NCBI GenBank assembly: GCA_018661465.1
Contig: JABJIC010000015.1
Span: forward strand, 124,001 to 188,000
Origin: Gammaproteobacteria bacterium
Lineage (GTDB): Bacteria; Pseudomonadota; Gammaproteobacteria; Pseudomonadales; Pseudohongiellaceae
Length of the DNA stretch: 64,000 bases
Direction of reading: 5' to 3'
Both the position numbers and the translations under genes were made by a program. The notes under the pieces were generated by a model. It was not told where the DNA came from. It saw nothing but the letters and a program-made list of their open reading frames with translations, and did no database searches. How positions within the stretch are numbered: position 1 is the first letter of the stretch; each line of letters opens with the position of its first letter. Of this stretch, positions 54,222 through 63,999 are shown one piece after another.

Positions 54222-54251
54222 ACGGCCCCGAAGCTGAGCTTGCGGAGCCGT
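54222..54251 (-). terminator. candidate terminator of the large hydrolase gene region
   Basis: ACGGCCCCG (54222-54230) pairs imperfectly with CGGAGCCGT (54243-54251), with AAGCT/AGCTT in the loop forming an inner stem. On the minus strand the hairpin is followed by a T/A-rich run (TATATTTTAATT), and it lies directly before hemC. Confidence 0.6.
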
Positions 54252-54284
54252 TGTAATGATAGCCTATTTGTCGACTAGTAATCT

Positions 54285-56291
54285 CTACTCAAAAACAGAG
54301 CTATTTCCACGAGCGATTTCCATCAAGGTATTCTTGAATCCCGGCAATAGATAGCCTTCTTCTATCAAGGCATCTGTCGCGTCTTCATACTGCGAAAGAT
54401 AGTCATCAAAAGATGAATACAAGGCATCAATGGAACTTCTAGAATCCCGTGATTGCGCCGCTGCCGCTGTGTTTGCCGGGAGAGGAATATAGCCTCCAGA
54501 CAATCGAGCAAGAGACTTCTCCGCACCTGTTGCAGGCGCTCTGAGATTCCAAGGAATGAAAGTAGCAAGTGGCACCTGAGTCAACGGAGGCAATATTGTA
54601 CTGCTAGCGGAATCGTTGTTATCAAGGTTCACCGCCGGTACCAATGCTTTGTAGTAACTGCTGGAGGACTGTGGGTGATTATCGACAATGCGCTGATCAT
54701 CCCAACGATCTCCATAGTCTACATACGCTGGCTGGTACAGGGCTGAAGGATGGTTCACTCCAGCCATTCTATTCCAGGCGTCGCTGTTTATTCCTCGCTC
54801 GGTATGGGAAGGCACTAGAGAACCATCACTGATTCTAGGATAACGGGAGGCCGGTGGCTCTTCACCTTCTGCAACCCAATTATACATGGCGACCAACAGC
54901 GAATCAGCGAACGGAGCCCACATGTTTGGATTCCGCGGCAACTGACCCGAAGTTGCTTCTTGAGGAATTCCATCTCCTGAACCATGCTGCGAACCGCCGA
55001 TAGTATAGAAACGCACCTCGTCTGGAAGTACTGCATCTTCCGTACCTTCCGGATTGGTGTGAGGCAGGGAACCCGCCCTTACCCAATATTCATTTGAAGT
55101 CTGGATGTGCATTAACTTGGGCAGGGTGTTGCTGGCGCGGGCCTTTCGCAATACGCCATCAGTCTTACCGGTAAAAGGATCTGTGCTGTCACCATAGGTA
55201 AACGGAAACAAATCATTTGGGAAGAGATGATTGGACTGTTGACCATTTGTTCTTGTGGGCATGGCGAATCGGTTGTTGAACATGCCATAACCACTTCCCG
55301 CGATTACAGGGATAACTCCATCGAAAACCTTTCGCCCTTCCAAGTCCGCATTAAATCCGTCGTACATAAACTGGCGTAGCAAACGACCACTCTGAGAATT
55401 TCCCCAGGCAACCGTGTGATCAATCTCGGGGATGTTCAGAGCTTCAAGCTCTTCGCTACCTTCACCACCAAATCGGATAAGGGAAACCACATCACGAATG
55501 GCCGACATTCCCGCTCCAGCGAGAACGGGGTTTTTGGCTTCATAAATAAGCTCGTAGATATAGCCGGGCTGAAAACCACCCTCAAGATTAATCTTGATTA
55601 TCGGCTGATTGGATTGTGGTTCTGGCTGAACATCCAAAGTGAACTGTGATCTCTCTAGCGGGACTCGGGGATCATCCTGATACAGCCTCCGATTGAGAGT
55701 GGCATTTCTCATTCCCTGCTCGGTGGGCTCATAGGCTAGATGCCTGCTAGTGGCTATATTCACATCGTTAGACTCACTACTAACACTAACTTCATATCGT
55801 ACTTCGCCGGTAATAGGCGCGGATGTAGTTCCAACAATGGGAGCATGCAGGCGAATTCTTGTATCTGAGGGCGTGAGTTCGTTAATCCAGCCTGTTACGA
55901 GATAGGTAAAACCCATAGCGCTGAGAGGGTGCTGTAGAGAAGCTTCCGGAGCCACTCGACTGCCGCCTCTATTATTTACGCTGTAGAGCAGACCCCCATT
56001 GGCGATGTCTTCGGAAGGTACCAAGATTTTGAAATCCGCCACATATTCAATCAGACCATCACCGTTCAAGGGCGCATATTGAATGTCGGTAATCGCTGCG
56101 TTGGCCGGATCATTCGGGTCCAGTGTTAGATGAATACCGCCACTGATGCTTTCATAGGTGAAATCTACTGCGGGATCGGAAATCGTCGCCCGATCGTGGA
56201 TATGGATGCTGGTGACCTGTCCACTGACGGGTAAAGCCAGAATCAGAAGAAATGCTGCCAGACTAATTTTAAAGGATCTAAAAGAGTTCAT
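54285..56291 (-). CDS. secreted alpha/beta-hydrolase domain protein
   Basis: 668 residues with a Sec signal peptide (cleavage near VSGQ, residue 25). An N-terminal beta-rich part (about 25-230) precedes the hydrolase part. Around residues 230-260 comes GGFQPGYIYELIYEAKNPVLAGAG. The nucleophile elbow is VAWGNSQSGRLLRQF (GxSxSG), and the rest includes YEYWVRAGSLPHT-like segments. This matches the 'alpha/beta hydrolase domain' family of large exported proteins. Substrates are unknown; polyester or lipid hydrolysis is plausible. The gene is alone between two spacers. Confidence 0.85.
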   Translation of the reverse strand: MNSFRSFKISLAAFLLILALPVSGQVTSIHIHDRATISDPAVDFTYESISGGIHLTLDPNDPANAAITDIQYAPLNGDGLIEYVADFKILVPSEDIANGGLLYSVNNRGGSRVAPEASLQHPLSAMGFTYLVTGWINELTPSDTRIRLHAPIVGTTSAPITGEVRYEVSVSSESNDVNIATSRHLAYEPTEQGMRNATLNRRLYQDDPRVPLERSQFTLDVQPEPQSNQPIIKINLEGGFQPGYIYELIYEAKNPVLAGAGMSAIRDVVSLIRFGGEGSEELEALNIPEIDHTVAWGNSQSGRLLRQFMYDGFNADLEGRKVFDGVIPVIAGSGYGMFNNRFAMPTRTNGQQSNHLFPNDLFPFTYGDSTDPFTGKTDGVLRKARASNTLPKLMHIQTSNEYWVRAGSLPHTNPEGTEDAVLPDEVRFYTIGGSQHGSGDGIPQEATSGQLPRNPNMWAPFADSLLVAMYNWVAEGEEPPASRYPRISDGSLVPSHTERGINSDAWNRMAGVNHPSALYQPAYVDYGDRWDDQRIVDNHPQSSSSYYKALVPAVNLDNNDSASSTILPPLTQVPLATFIPWNLRAPATGAEKSLARLSGGYIPLPANTAAAAQSRDSRSSIDALYSSFDDYLSQYEDATDALIEEGYLLPGFKNTLMEIARGNSSVFE

Positions 56292-56418
56292 AGTAGTACC
56301 TGGTTTTTGGATTTTGATGCCTATCTAGACGTCGCTAATGTTTTTCCTTAGTTAGTTACTGCCCAGTTTTTAACATTTCAAATCGAGAGTCAATGCCTGT
56401 TGGGAACAAGCAGGCAGA

Positions 56419-57363
56419 TTAGGCCCTGACAGCCTTTTCACGGCCTGTCAGCAATGGTGTGAGAGCGGTAATAATCGATCCAAGGATGAGTAATGCAGCA
56501 CCGGCGATGGAAACCCAACCCAGACGATCGGAGAATTCGTAATTGGGGTTTATCAGCACCACCAACTTCAGTGTGCCGATAGTGAACACTGGCGCCAGAG
56601 CCAGAACTGCACTTACCTTGGAGGCATGCCAATGATTCAGGGATTCAGCAAAACAGCCATAGGCTATCAAGGTATTAATGCAACAGAAAAGTAAGATGAA
56701 AAACTGCGCCTGGTTGAGATCAAATAATTCTCCCGGGCTAGAAAACGGCAACAGTACCAGACTGGAAAATACATAGATGACAAACAGGATTTGTACCGAA
56801 GAAAAATTCTGCGACAACTTCTTTTGTAACAAGGCATAAACTGCCCAGGTGATGGCCGCAATAATCACAATTATCACGCCCAGAGTTTCTCTATTATCCA
56901 GATTCGACAAAGCGGAAAGTCTGTCATCGAAAAACAGCAAAAGACCAATAACAATCATCAGCGTGCCACCAAGCTGAATTTTGCTGAAGGGCTCCTTGTA
57001 AAATACCACACCGCCAAGGATCAGGAATAGTGTACTCAGTTGTATAACCGCTTCACTGGTTTCACCATTGACGAAGTTCAAACTGTAATTAAACATGAAA
57101 TAGTTTATGCAAAGCATTGTTGAAGCAATAAACAATATCCAGCGGGTAGAACCACTGATGTTGCGAAGATCAGGAAGTTGTCTGCGAGACAGTAACCACA
57201 GAAACAACACAGCAAATGCAGCAAAAAACCTGTACCAGACAATGGTGACTGCATCCATGGCAACCAACAACTCTTTAAGTGCTACGGGCAGAACTCCCCA
57301 TAACATTGCTGATATGAGAGCCAGGCTCAGCCCGGTTATCGGTTTATGATTGGATGCTTCCAT
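56419..57363 (-). CDS. EamA/DMT-superfamily transporter
   Basis: 314 residues with ten hydrophobic helices in two EamA repeats (about 15-150 and 160-300). The first repeat starts GLSLALISAMLWGVLPVALKELL, and the second starts TLGVIIVIIAAITWAVYALLQKKLS. These inner-membrane carriers export or import small metabolites; the substrate is unknown. ATG at 57363. The neighbouring gene at 57461 is on the same strand, but the 97-bp gap suggests separate transcription. Confidence 0.92.
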   Translation of the reverse strand: MEASNHKPITGLSLALISAMLWGVLPVALKELLVAMDAVTIVWYRFFAAFAVLFLWLLSRRQLPDLRNISGSTRWILFIASTMLCINYFMFNYSLNFVNGETSEAVIQLSTLFLILGGVVFYKEPFSKIQLGGTLMIVIGLLLFFDDRLSALSNLDNRETLGVIIVIIAAITWAVYALLQKKLSQNFSSVQILFVIYVFSSLVLLPFSSPGELFDLNQAQFFILLFCCINTLIAYGCFAESLNHWHASKVSAVLALAPVFTIGTLKLVVLINPNYEFSDRLGWVSIAGAALLILGSIITALTPLLTGREKAVRA

Positions 57364-57460
57364 TTAGAAATATTGGTTTCACAATTCAGAGAATGAAAGA
57401 GAACATGCAAGTCACGCCTTGTGATTTGCATGTTATAAGAAGATTGGAGTTCAGGAATTT

Positions 57461-58690
57461 TTATAGGCCGTTGTTTTGGTAGTACACAACATTCCTTGTT
57501 CCCGCGCCGATGCCGACAATATCCTTGAATCCATCGCCATTGAAGTCTTCAATGGCAAGACCGGAAACAGCAATACCACCTATATCAAGATCGATGCGAC
57601 GCCATTCGCTAGCCTCACCCGTGTTCTGGTATATCGCCAACTGGTATGGCTCTGAGCGGCCGCCTGCAACTATTTCATCAACACCATCGTTATTCAGATC
57701 GGCAGTAAGTAAACCATGGCCGTTGGAAAATCCTGTTTCTATAACAGCTCTACTCCAAAGACCATTGGTAATATTGCCTTCGGTATAGACTACAATTTCA
57801 TTGCCATGCCAGGGTTCTACTGTTGCCACAAATCGCTCGCTACCATTCATGGTTCCAACATCTACTTCGCTAGATCCGATCTGTGGCCTATCTGCGTCCT
57901 GCTTACCTGCAGCTATCTGTGAGCGTGCAACTTGCTCTCCTCGAGTAGCAAGTTGAAAAAGATGTACCCCATAAAAACTGGCCGAGAGCATGTCATCACG
58001 ACCATCATTATCCCAATCCACAATGTCTAAACCATGTGACAATTGTAATGATTCGTTCAGAACAACACTCGGCCATCTGCTCACGCTCAGATCCTCAGGA
58101 ACTGAATAAGCCTTGAGCTGAAGGTCAACATCATAGAGAGGAGATGTGGCCCCCACTCCAATTATTGGAAGATTAACAAGTTCATCGTTGCCATCTCCAT
58201 TGATGTCGGCCCATTTAATACGATGACTAGTAGGCACCTCATCGATATAGTGCATTTCCCATTCCTGATTAACCGTCGGGTTACCCGGATTTTCTAACCA
58301 ATGAAGTAAACCTCCTTCTGTAGATGCTCCCAGATTAAACGCACTGGCAAGCACTATATCAGTATCACCATCACCATCGATGTCTCTCGGTGCAGCGTCG
58401 ATATTGCCCTGTGCAACTGTGGATATTACATATTTTTCCCAGGTAGGATTCTTATACCAAGCGAATTGAGCCGGGTTTGTTGATAGAGCGATAATGTCAG
58501 TAAGTCCATCGCCATCCATGTCAGCGGCCTCGACGCCATATCCCCCGCGCATGGTCTCGTCCAGGGTAAATTTTTCAAAATTCACGAAGGAACGCTGGGC
58601 ATCAGCCATCTGGCAGGCTGTGAGCAGGCCGGTGAAGAGAATCCCAATTTTTAGCTTGGTTCCGATCTGAGCTTGATATGAACTATTCAT
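57461..58690 (-). CDS. secreted VCBS/FG-GAP repeat protein
   Basis: 409 residues from ATG 58690; an in-frame start 28 codons earlier has no signal peptide. The signal peptide has a hydrophobic core IGILFTGLLTAC, which may make it a lipoprotein. FG-GAP calcium-binding repeats run through the whole protein: DMDGDGLTDIIAL, DIDGDGDTDIVLAS, DINGDGNDELVNL, DWDNDGRDDMLSA, DLNNDGVDEIVAGG and DFNGDGFKDIVGIG. The aspartates in DxDxDG loops bind Ca2+. It is a beta-propeller of the integrin/VCBS type, with no catalytic signature. Confidence 0.9.
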   Translation of the reverse strand: MNSSYQAQIGTKLKIGILFTGLLTACQMADAQRSFVNFEKFTLDETMRGGYGVEAADMDGDGLTDIIALSTNPAQFAWYKNPTWEKYVISTVAQGNIDAAPRDIDGDGDTDIVLASAFNLGASTEGGLLHWLENPGNPTVNQEWEMHYIDEVPTSHRIKWADINGDGNDELVNLPIIGVGATSPLYDVDLQLKAYSVPEDLSVSRWPSVVLNESLQLSHGLDIVDWDNDGRDDMLSASFYGVHLFQLATRGEQVARSQIAAGKQDADRPQIGSSEVDVGTMNGSERFVATVEPWHGNEIVVYTEGNITNGLWSRAVIETGFSNGHGLLTADLNNDGVDEIVAGGRSEPYQLAIYQNTGEASEWRRIDLDIGGIAVSGLAIEDFNGDGFKDIVGIGAGTRNVVYYQNNGL

Positions 58691-58872
58691 TATTTTTATC
58701 TCATACTGATTTATCGAGTTGTACAAAAACACATGTCCACAGATTATACGGCATCCAAGGGGATCAGCCAGCACTTACTGAGCGGCAATCCAGGGTCTAT
58801 TGCTAATGAGCATGCATTAAGGGCGGTACAGATTTAGCAAGAGGGGAATGCTTACGGCAAGAGAGGGCCAGG

Positions 58873-59424
58873 CTAGTTGATCTTGATATGGTGAGAGAAT
58901 CTGGCGCTTAGAAACTCCATTTGATCTGCCAATACATTGTGATTACACAGATAAAGGAATTCATACTGATTGGGCACAAAGGGAATTGCCAGCAATTCCA
59001 TGTTCGCCTCTTCAGGCAGCCTGTCTGCCTTTCGGTTATTACACCGCCTGCAGGAACTGACCACATTGGTCCATCTGTCTGCGCCACCTTTGGAAAGTGG
59101 GTGTACATGATCGCGGGATAGATCACTCAATGGGAATATTCCACCGCAATAGAGACAGAGGTTCTTATCTCTTCTGAAGAGGAATCTATTTTCCAGCGGG
59201 GGCTCAAAATTGTTCGTATGAACTTTGCCTTCGCAGGCAATAATACTCGGGAGTTGCAAGACTGATTGCACACCGCAGCGGTTGTAGCCACCGTGCATTT
59301 CGAAGACAGTATCCCCGAGAGACCAAATAACCTGATCCTTAACCAGGAGAGTCGCCGTCTCTTCACGGGTCAACCAGCTAACCGGTGTTCCTGCCTTATT
59401 CAGTCTGAGAATTTTTGCGTTCAA
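58873..59424 (-). CDS. HNH endonuclease
   Basis: 183 residues from a TTG start with GAGG nine bases upstream; the N-terminus (MNAKILRLNKAGTPVSWLTREE) matches this conserved family. The HNH domain has the zinc-binding pairs CLYCGGIFP and CRRCNNRK, with the catalytic SRDHVHPLSKGG. Members are widespread chromosomal nucleases of unknown physiological role, not clearly linked to phage or restriction. The gene stands alone on the minus strand, with a VCBS gene downstream. Confidence 0.92.
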   Translation of the reverse strand: MNAKILRLNKAGTPVSWLTREETATLLVKDQVIWSLGDTVFEMHGGYNRCGVQSVLQLPSIIACEGKVHTNNFEPPLENRFLFRRDKNLCLYCGGIFPLSDLSRDHVHPLSKGGADRWTNVVSSCRRCNNRKADRLPEEANMELLAIPFVPNQYEFLYLCNHNVLADQMEFLSARFSHHIKIN

Positions 59425-59605
59425 GCTTTTTCGACCTCGCCACCTTCCAACACGAGGTGGAAGAGTTAGACATTGAGAAAGAGAAACTTAAAAAATCAAA
59501 AAATTGGGAAAATAGAAAGAGCAATCACACTGCTACCACTAGTTTATCGGCGACTTTGCCCGACACTAAACCCAGCTAATAAAATAGCAAGGGTGTTATA
59601 ACGCT

Positions 59606-60265
59606 TCAAGCAGTTTTATTGCGAGACTTTTGGATTTTGCTCCAGCCGCCATTGCTTAACCAGTAGCCAGTTTGCAGAAGAATTAGCAGAGCAAAAAACA
59701 GAGGGAAGGTTCCAAAGTCTGCCCCACCCACCTGAAAAAAGAACACCGCATTATAATAGCGATCTTCTGTGGGATGATCTGCTGTAACGACACCAATGTA
59801 GGTGCCCTTCTCGTCAAAGGTATGGCTGGCGCGCAAGAATCCACCCGGCTCGACTACCGGCTGCTGATAAAAAACTGTTACCGCTTCCAGGTCATCCATT
59901 GCCTGAACGTCTTCCCATGTGGCATAGCGACCCAATTGGTTCACATCTCGAATGATACGAAAATCTACAGCCATGTCAGACAAGAGGTTGTGAAGATACT
60001 CCATAACAAATACCGACCGGGTGACATCGGGAATGTCCTCGCAGAATTCATCGGCGCCTCGAGAGTCTGGCTGGAAAACAGTGAAATGGGCTTCGAGAAA
60101 ATCGACACTTATCAGACAGCGATCATCCGTGAGGGTAACGCTGCCATGGGCAAGCGCAGAGCTACTTACAAAGCAGGAGCAAAAAGCCAGCCACAGAGAA
60201 AGGGCCAGTGATAGCTTTGCTGAAGGCTGCTTTGGAGCTTTGCTTGAAGGTGCGGCTGAATTCAT
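59606..60265 (-). CDS. exported single-anchor protein of unknown function
   Basis: 219 residues from ATG 60265; GTG 60307 is an alternative that would overlap the upstream gene by 7 bp. A Sec signal (LALSLWLAFCSCFVSSSALA) is followed by HGSVTLTDDRCLISVDFLEAHFTVFQPDSRGADEFCEDIPD, with two Cys that may form a disulfide. A membrane helix near the end (FPLFFALLILLQTGYWLS) leaves a short cytoplasmic tail. I know no function; the type resembles proteins found in other gammaproteobacteria near copper or membrane genes. It lies just behind the SDR gene. Confidence 0.72.
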   Translation of the reverse strand: MNSAAPSSKAPKQPSAKLSLALSLWLAFCSCFVSSSALAHGSVTLTDDRCLISVDFLEAHFTVFQPDSRGADEFCEDIPDVTRSVFVMEYLHNLLSDMAVDFRIIRDVNQLGRYATWEDVQAMDDLEAVTVFYQQPVVEPGGFLRASHTFDEKGTYIGVVTADHPTEDRYYNAVFFFQVGGADFGTFPLFFALLILLQTGYWLSNGGWSKIQKSRNKTA

Positions 60266-60300
60266 GGGTAAGATCAGGGCTGGCAAAAACGGCGCCCACC

Positions 60301-60993
60301 TTACCACGGAATAATACTGCCATCATAGTTAAAGAAACTGCCGGTCTCACTCTGGCTCAAACTAGCAATTACTCCCATCATTCCTGACACACTGGTGTTG
60401 GTGTCTATCAGTGCGTTAGGCCCACCCATATCCGTTAACACCCAACCTGGATGAAGCACCGCCATAGAGAAACCCTCATCGGCCAGATCCACCGAGAGAC
60501 TTTTTACAACGGAATTTAGAGCAGTCTTGGAACTTCGATACACGTAGGAGCCGCCGCCAGCATTGTCGGCTATAGATCCCATCTTGGATGTTACATACAG
60601 CAGCTTCTTGTCTTTGCCCGCACGAAGATTTTCTACGATGAGTTGGGTAAGCAGCATTGGCGCAATGCTATTGATCTGGAATACTTCAGACCAGAGCTTG
60701 CCATCCACTTCTCCGAAGCGAGTGGTCTTCGGACCATAGACGCCAGCATTGTTTATGAAGATATCTATCGCTTCGCCTCCGAGGCGCTGAGGGAAGCTTT
60801 CCAGGGATTCACTGTCATTAACATCCAATTCCAATAGTTTAAGATTGGCGGAGTCATTGGACAGAGCCTGCAAGTCGGAGGCGGAAGAGATGTCCCTACA
60901 GGTAGCGATAACTTTGTCTCCCTGTTGAAGGAATTTTTTGACGAATTCAAGGCCTATTCCCCGATTGGTCCCTGTTATCAGTACTGTTGCCAT
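60301..60993 (-). CDS. short-chain dehydrogenase/reductase
   Basis: 230 residues from ATG 60993 (MATVLITGTNRGIG); the upstream in-frame start would add 22 residues before the glycine motif and is unlikely. NAD(P) motif TGTNRGIG, DINV-like LELDVND, the NNAGVYG motif and the catalytic YRSSK (YxxxK) are all present. The C-terminus is short, as in the C-factor/CsgA-like SDR group. It reduces or oxidises a carbonyl/alcohol; substrate unknown. It is divergent from the TonB receptor gene. Confidence 0.93.
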   Translation of the reverse strand: MATVLITGTNRGIGLEFVKKFLQQGDKVIATCRDISSASDLQALSNDSANLKLLELDVNDSESLESFPQRLGGEAIDIFINNAGVYGPKTTRFGEVDGKLWSEVFQINSIAPMLLTQLIVENLRAGKDKKLLYVTSKMGSIADNAGGGSYVYRSSKTALNSVVKSLSVDLADEGFSMAVLHPGWVLTDMGGPNALIDTNTSVSGMMGVIASLSQSETGSFFNYDGSIIPW

Positions 60994-61202
60994 TTCTATT
61001 GCTGCTCCTATGTTTGTCACTCGATGGGGCAATCTACCTGCCATAGCTGGATCAGTCAAAAGGAAACGAATCTACGCCAATCGGCGATAGCTGTAACGAT
61101 GAAGCCCCTTGTGTCGTCTGATATACTCAGCCGTCGCGTATCTACTATGTTAACAGCAGTATCAAAACAGCATCGACGCTCGCTTAAAGGCATTCAGCAG
61201 TA

Positions 61203-63698
61203 ATGAATAAAAAACGTGGTTTCCAACTAAGTTCCAGTAAGATGTCGATGATTCGAATGCTTCCGGTTCTTACTTTACTCCCATTCACAACCAGCACTTT
61301 AGCTCAGGAGCCAGAGCAGATAGTGGTAGTTGGTGTAGTTCCTTCCGGTGCAGGTATTGACCGGACAAAGATCCCCTTTCCAGTACAGAGCGCCAATGCC
61401 GCTGGGCTCGAAGATGCCAACGCTGTGGGCATTGCCGATTTCCTTCGTCAGGGTTTTTCCAGCATCAATCTCAATGATGCTCAGAACAATCCCCTTCAAC
61501 CTGATTTACAGTATCGAGGATTTACTGCTTCTCCTTTATTGGGTCTTGCCCAAGGTTTGGCGGTTTACCAGAATGGTGTGCGTATTAATGAGCCCCTAGG
61601 TGATTCCGTCAATTGGGATCTACTGCCTCAGTCGGCTATCCAGAGCATCACCCTTGCCGGTGGTTCCAACCCCTTGTTCGGGCTTAACAGTCTCGGCGGC
61701 GCCCTCGCTATCGATATGAAAGATGGCTTTACCTTTGATGGCGCTAGCATTGAATTGAATACAGGATCATTTGGACGTAACACTGGCAACATCGAGATGG
61801 GCGACAATGATGGCACTTTCGCCTACTACGGAAATTTAGAATTTTTTGAAGAAGATGGCTGGCGTGATGCATCGAATTCAGAAGCGATTAATTTTTACGG
61901 CAGCGTTGGTTGGCGTTCCGAAACCAGCCAACTAAATGTTAACTACCAATACGGTGATTCAAAGTTAATCGGAAATGGCGCATCACCGGTTGAATTGTTG
62001 GCACTGGATAGAGAAGCGCTTTTTACCGGCCCGGACATTACCGAAAATGATATGCAGATGTTGAGTCTGGATTTCAATCACGACATCTCCGCGAATATCA
62101 GTTTCGGCGGAAATATTTTTTATCGCAAGAACAAGACGGACTCTCTTAATGGTGATGGCTCCGAGTTTGCAGTGTGCGCATTTGGTGGCATGGATCAATT
62201 GATCGAAGGTTTGGAAGACGACGACCTGGCAGAATTGGGTTTGGATGATGACGACATTTGCGATTCCCAATTTGCAGACAGCGATGGGCTTGAAAATTTT
62301 CTCAACCTGACAGCGGCGCTAGCGGGCGAGGAAGAAGAGTTTAATATTCAAAGCTTCGAAGGTGAACTTTCCGGAACCGGCCTTCTTAGCGACGAAGCGA
62401 TCAACAATCTGAGCAATAGAACTCAGGAAAGTACCGGTGCCGATTTTCAATGGACACTGCGTGGAGACTTCCTTGGATACAGCAGCCAATTAATAGCCGG
62501 TGGCGCTTACTTCAAGGGCGAGTCCAATTTCAATTCTGTTCTGGAGCTCTCTGAGCTTGATCCAATTACCCGACTTACTCTGGGTTTAGGTCTCGGCACT
62601 TTTGTCGACGAACAGGCGACTTCGATTAACGCAGAGACAGAATCCAGTAGCCTCTACTTCACCAATACTATGGACCTGAGAGCAAACGTTGCTCTTACAA
62701 TCTCTGCCCGCGCCAATAATACTGACGTTAATCTTAGAGATAAATCCGGCGAGCGTCCGGAGCTAAATGGCAGTCACAATTTCTTCCGAATTAACCCTGC
62801 CATAGGAATCACCTGGCAAGCCAGTGAAGATCATAACTTCTATGCCTCATACAGCGAGTCCTCCAGAGCGCCAACTCCCATAGAGCTGGCCTGTAATGAA
62901 GGTGTTTTCGAGCTGGCAGTTGCCTATGCGATCGAAGACGGTGAAGACCCTGAGGATGTGGAGCTGGAATGCCGACTACCCAATGCCTTCCTTGCCGATC
63001 CCCCTTTAGATGATGTGATCGCCAAGAGTTTCGAGCTAGGAGCACGAGGCTTCATTGGAGAAGTTAGCTACTCTGTTGGGCTTTTCCAGACCAGCAATAC
63101 CGATGACATTCTGTTTCAAACAACAGGTCGCTCAACCGGCCTGTTTGCCAATGTAGACGAAACCAGAAGAGCTGGTTTCGAGAGTAACCTACGGGGCCAA
63201 TACGGAAACCTGGATTGGATGCTTGCCTACAGCTTTGTCGACGCCACCTTCGAAGACAATTTCCAGGTACTCAGCCCCAATCATGATTTCGCCGATGACG
63301 AAGGCGAAGTGTCTGTGCGCCGCGGAGATCGGATCCCTGGTATTCCGCAGAATCAATTCAAGTTAGTCGCCGACTACAAATTTGGTGGCGGACTAGTTCT
63401 CGGTCTCGATGTGCTTAAGAATGATGAGCAGTTTATTCGCGGCGATGAGTCCAATCAACTTGATGAAGTAGATGGTTATACGGTTGTGAATTTGCGCGCT
63501 CGTTATGCAGTAAATGAGAAATTCGAAATCTTCGCCAAAGTCGAAAACCTGTTTGATAGAGAATTCGAAACCTTCGGCTTACTGGGAGAAGAACCTGGTG
63601 AAGTTGAAGTTCCTATTATCGAAGACATGACTATTCCAATATTTCTGGGTGCAGCTCCGCCGAGAGCAGGATTTATTGGAATTCGTTACTCGTTCTGA
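61203..63698 (+). CDS. TonB-dependent outer-membrane receptor
   Basis: 831 residues with a signal peptide (cleavage near TLAQ, about residue 34). The TonB-box-like segment EQIVVVG is followed by the plug domain (FLRQGFSSINLNDAQNNPLQPDLQYRG, LYQNGVRINEPLGD, NPLFGLNSLGGALAI). The beta-barrel ends in the classical IGIRYSF terminus. An extracellular loop at about residues 321-362 is very acidic and flanked by Cys residues. A second Cys pair lies at about 563 and 587. It imports a ligand using TonB energy; the ligand is unknown. It is upstream of no obvious utilisation gene. Confidence 0.94.
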   Translation: MNKKRGFQLSSSKMSMIRMLPVLTLLPFTTSTLAQEPEQIVVVGVVPSGAGIDRTKIPFPVQSANAAGLEDANAVGIADFLRQGFSSINLNDAQNNPLQPDLQYRGFTASPLLGLAQGLAVYQNGVRINEPLGDSVNWDLLPQSAIQSITLAGGSNPLFGLNSLGGALAIDMKDGFTFDGASIELNTGSFGRNTGNIEMGDNDGTFAYYGNLEFFEEDGWRDASNSEAINFYGSVGWRSETSQLNVNYQYGDSKLIGNGASPVELLALDREALFTGPDITENDMQMLSLDFNHDISANISFGGNIFYRKNKTDSLNGDGSEFAVCAFGGMDQLIEGLEDDDLAELGLDDDDICDSQFADSDGLENFLNLTAALAGEEEEFNIQSFEGELSGTGLLSDEAINNLSNRTQESTGADFQWTLRGDFLGYSSQLIAGGAYFKGESNFNSVLELSELDPITRLTLGLGLGTFVDEQATSINAETESSSLYFTNTMDLRANVALTISARANNTDVNLRDKSGERPELNGSHNFFRINPAIGITWQASEDHNFYASYSESSRAPTPIELACNEGVFELAVAYAIEDGEDPEDVELECRLPNAFLADPPLDDVIAKSFELGARGFIGEVSYSVGLFQTSNTDDILFQTTGRSTGLFANVDETRRAGFESNLRGQYGNLDWMLAYSFVDATFEDNFQVLSPNHDFADDEGEVSVRRGDRIPGIPQNQFKLVADYKFGGGLVLGLDVLKNDEQFIRGDESNQLDEVDGYTVVNLRARYAVNEKFEIFAKVENLFDREFETFGLLGEEPGEVEVPIIEDMTIPIFLGAAPPRAGFIGIRYSF

Positions 63699-63825
63699 TT
63701 TATTAGTTCGAGAGTATCTCGCTTCGAAGCAACTGCTCAACTCGATGATCAAAAGTGTTTAGCAAAGGATCAAAGGGGCCAGATCAATTTTATTTTTGAG
63801 TGTTCCCTGGTTTTAACTGCCGAGT

Positions 63826-63999
63826 TCACACTTGAGGAATCGAAACGTTCTCTAGTAGTAAGCGAAGCTGAAGCTTGAGCTCTTCCAGTCGTTGAGGATT
63901 TAGGCTGAGTTCATGCAGTGCACGGGTTGAGCTCTCAAATACCAGTTGTGTATCCGAGTTGGGTTGCACGTAAAACTCCAGCACGCTCTGCTGGGCATT
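63826..63999 (-). CDS. 3' end of a minus-strand gene running off the window
   Basis: The last 174 bases of the window read on the minus strand as an open frame of 57 residues ending in TGA. It contains FYVQPNSDTQLVFE and LNPQRLEELKLQLRLLL. The mixed hydrophilic and leucine-helix composition resembles a real protein C-terminus. The gene continues beyond the right edge; no family can be named. Confidence 0.5.
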   Translation of the reverse strand, partial: NAQQSVLEFYVQPNSDTQLVFESSTRALHELSLNPQRLEELKLQLRLLLENVSIPQV

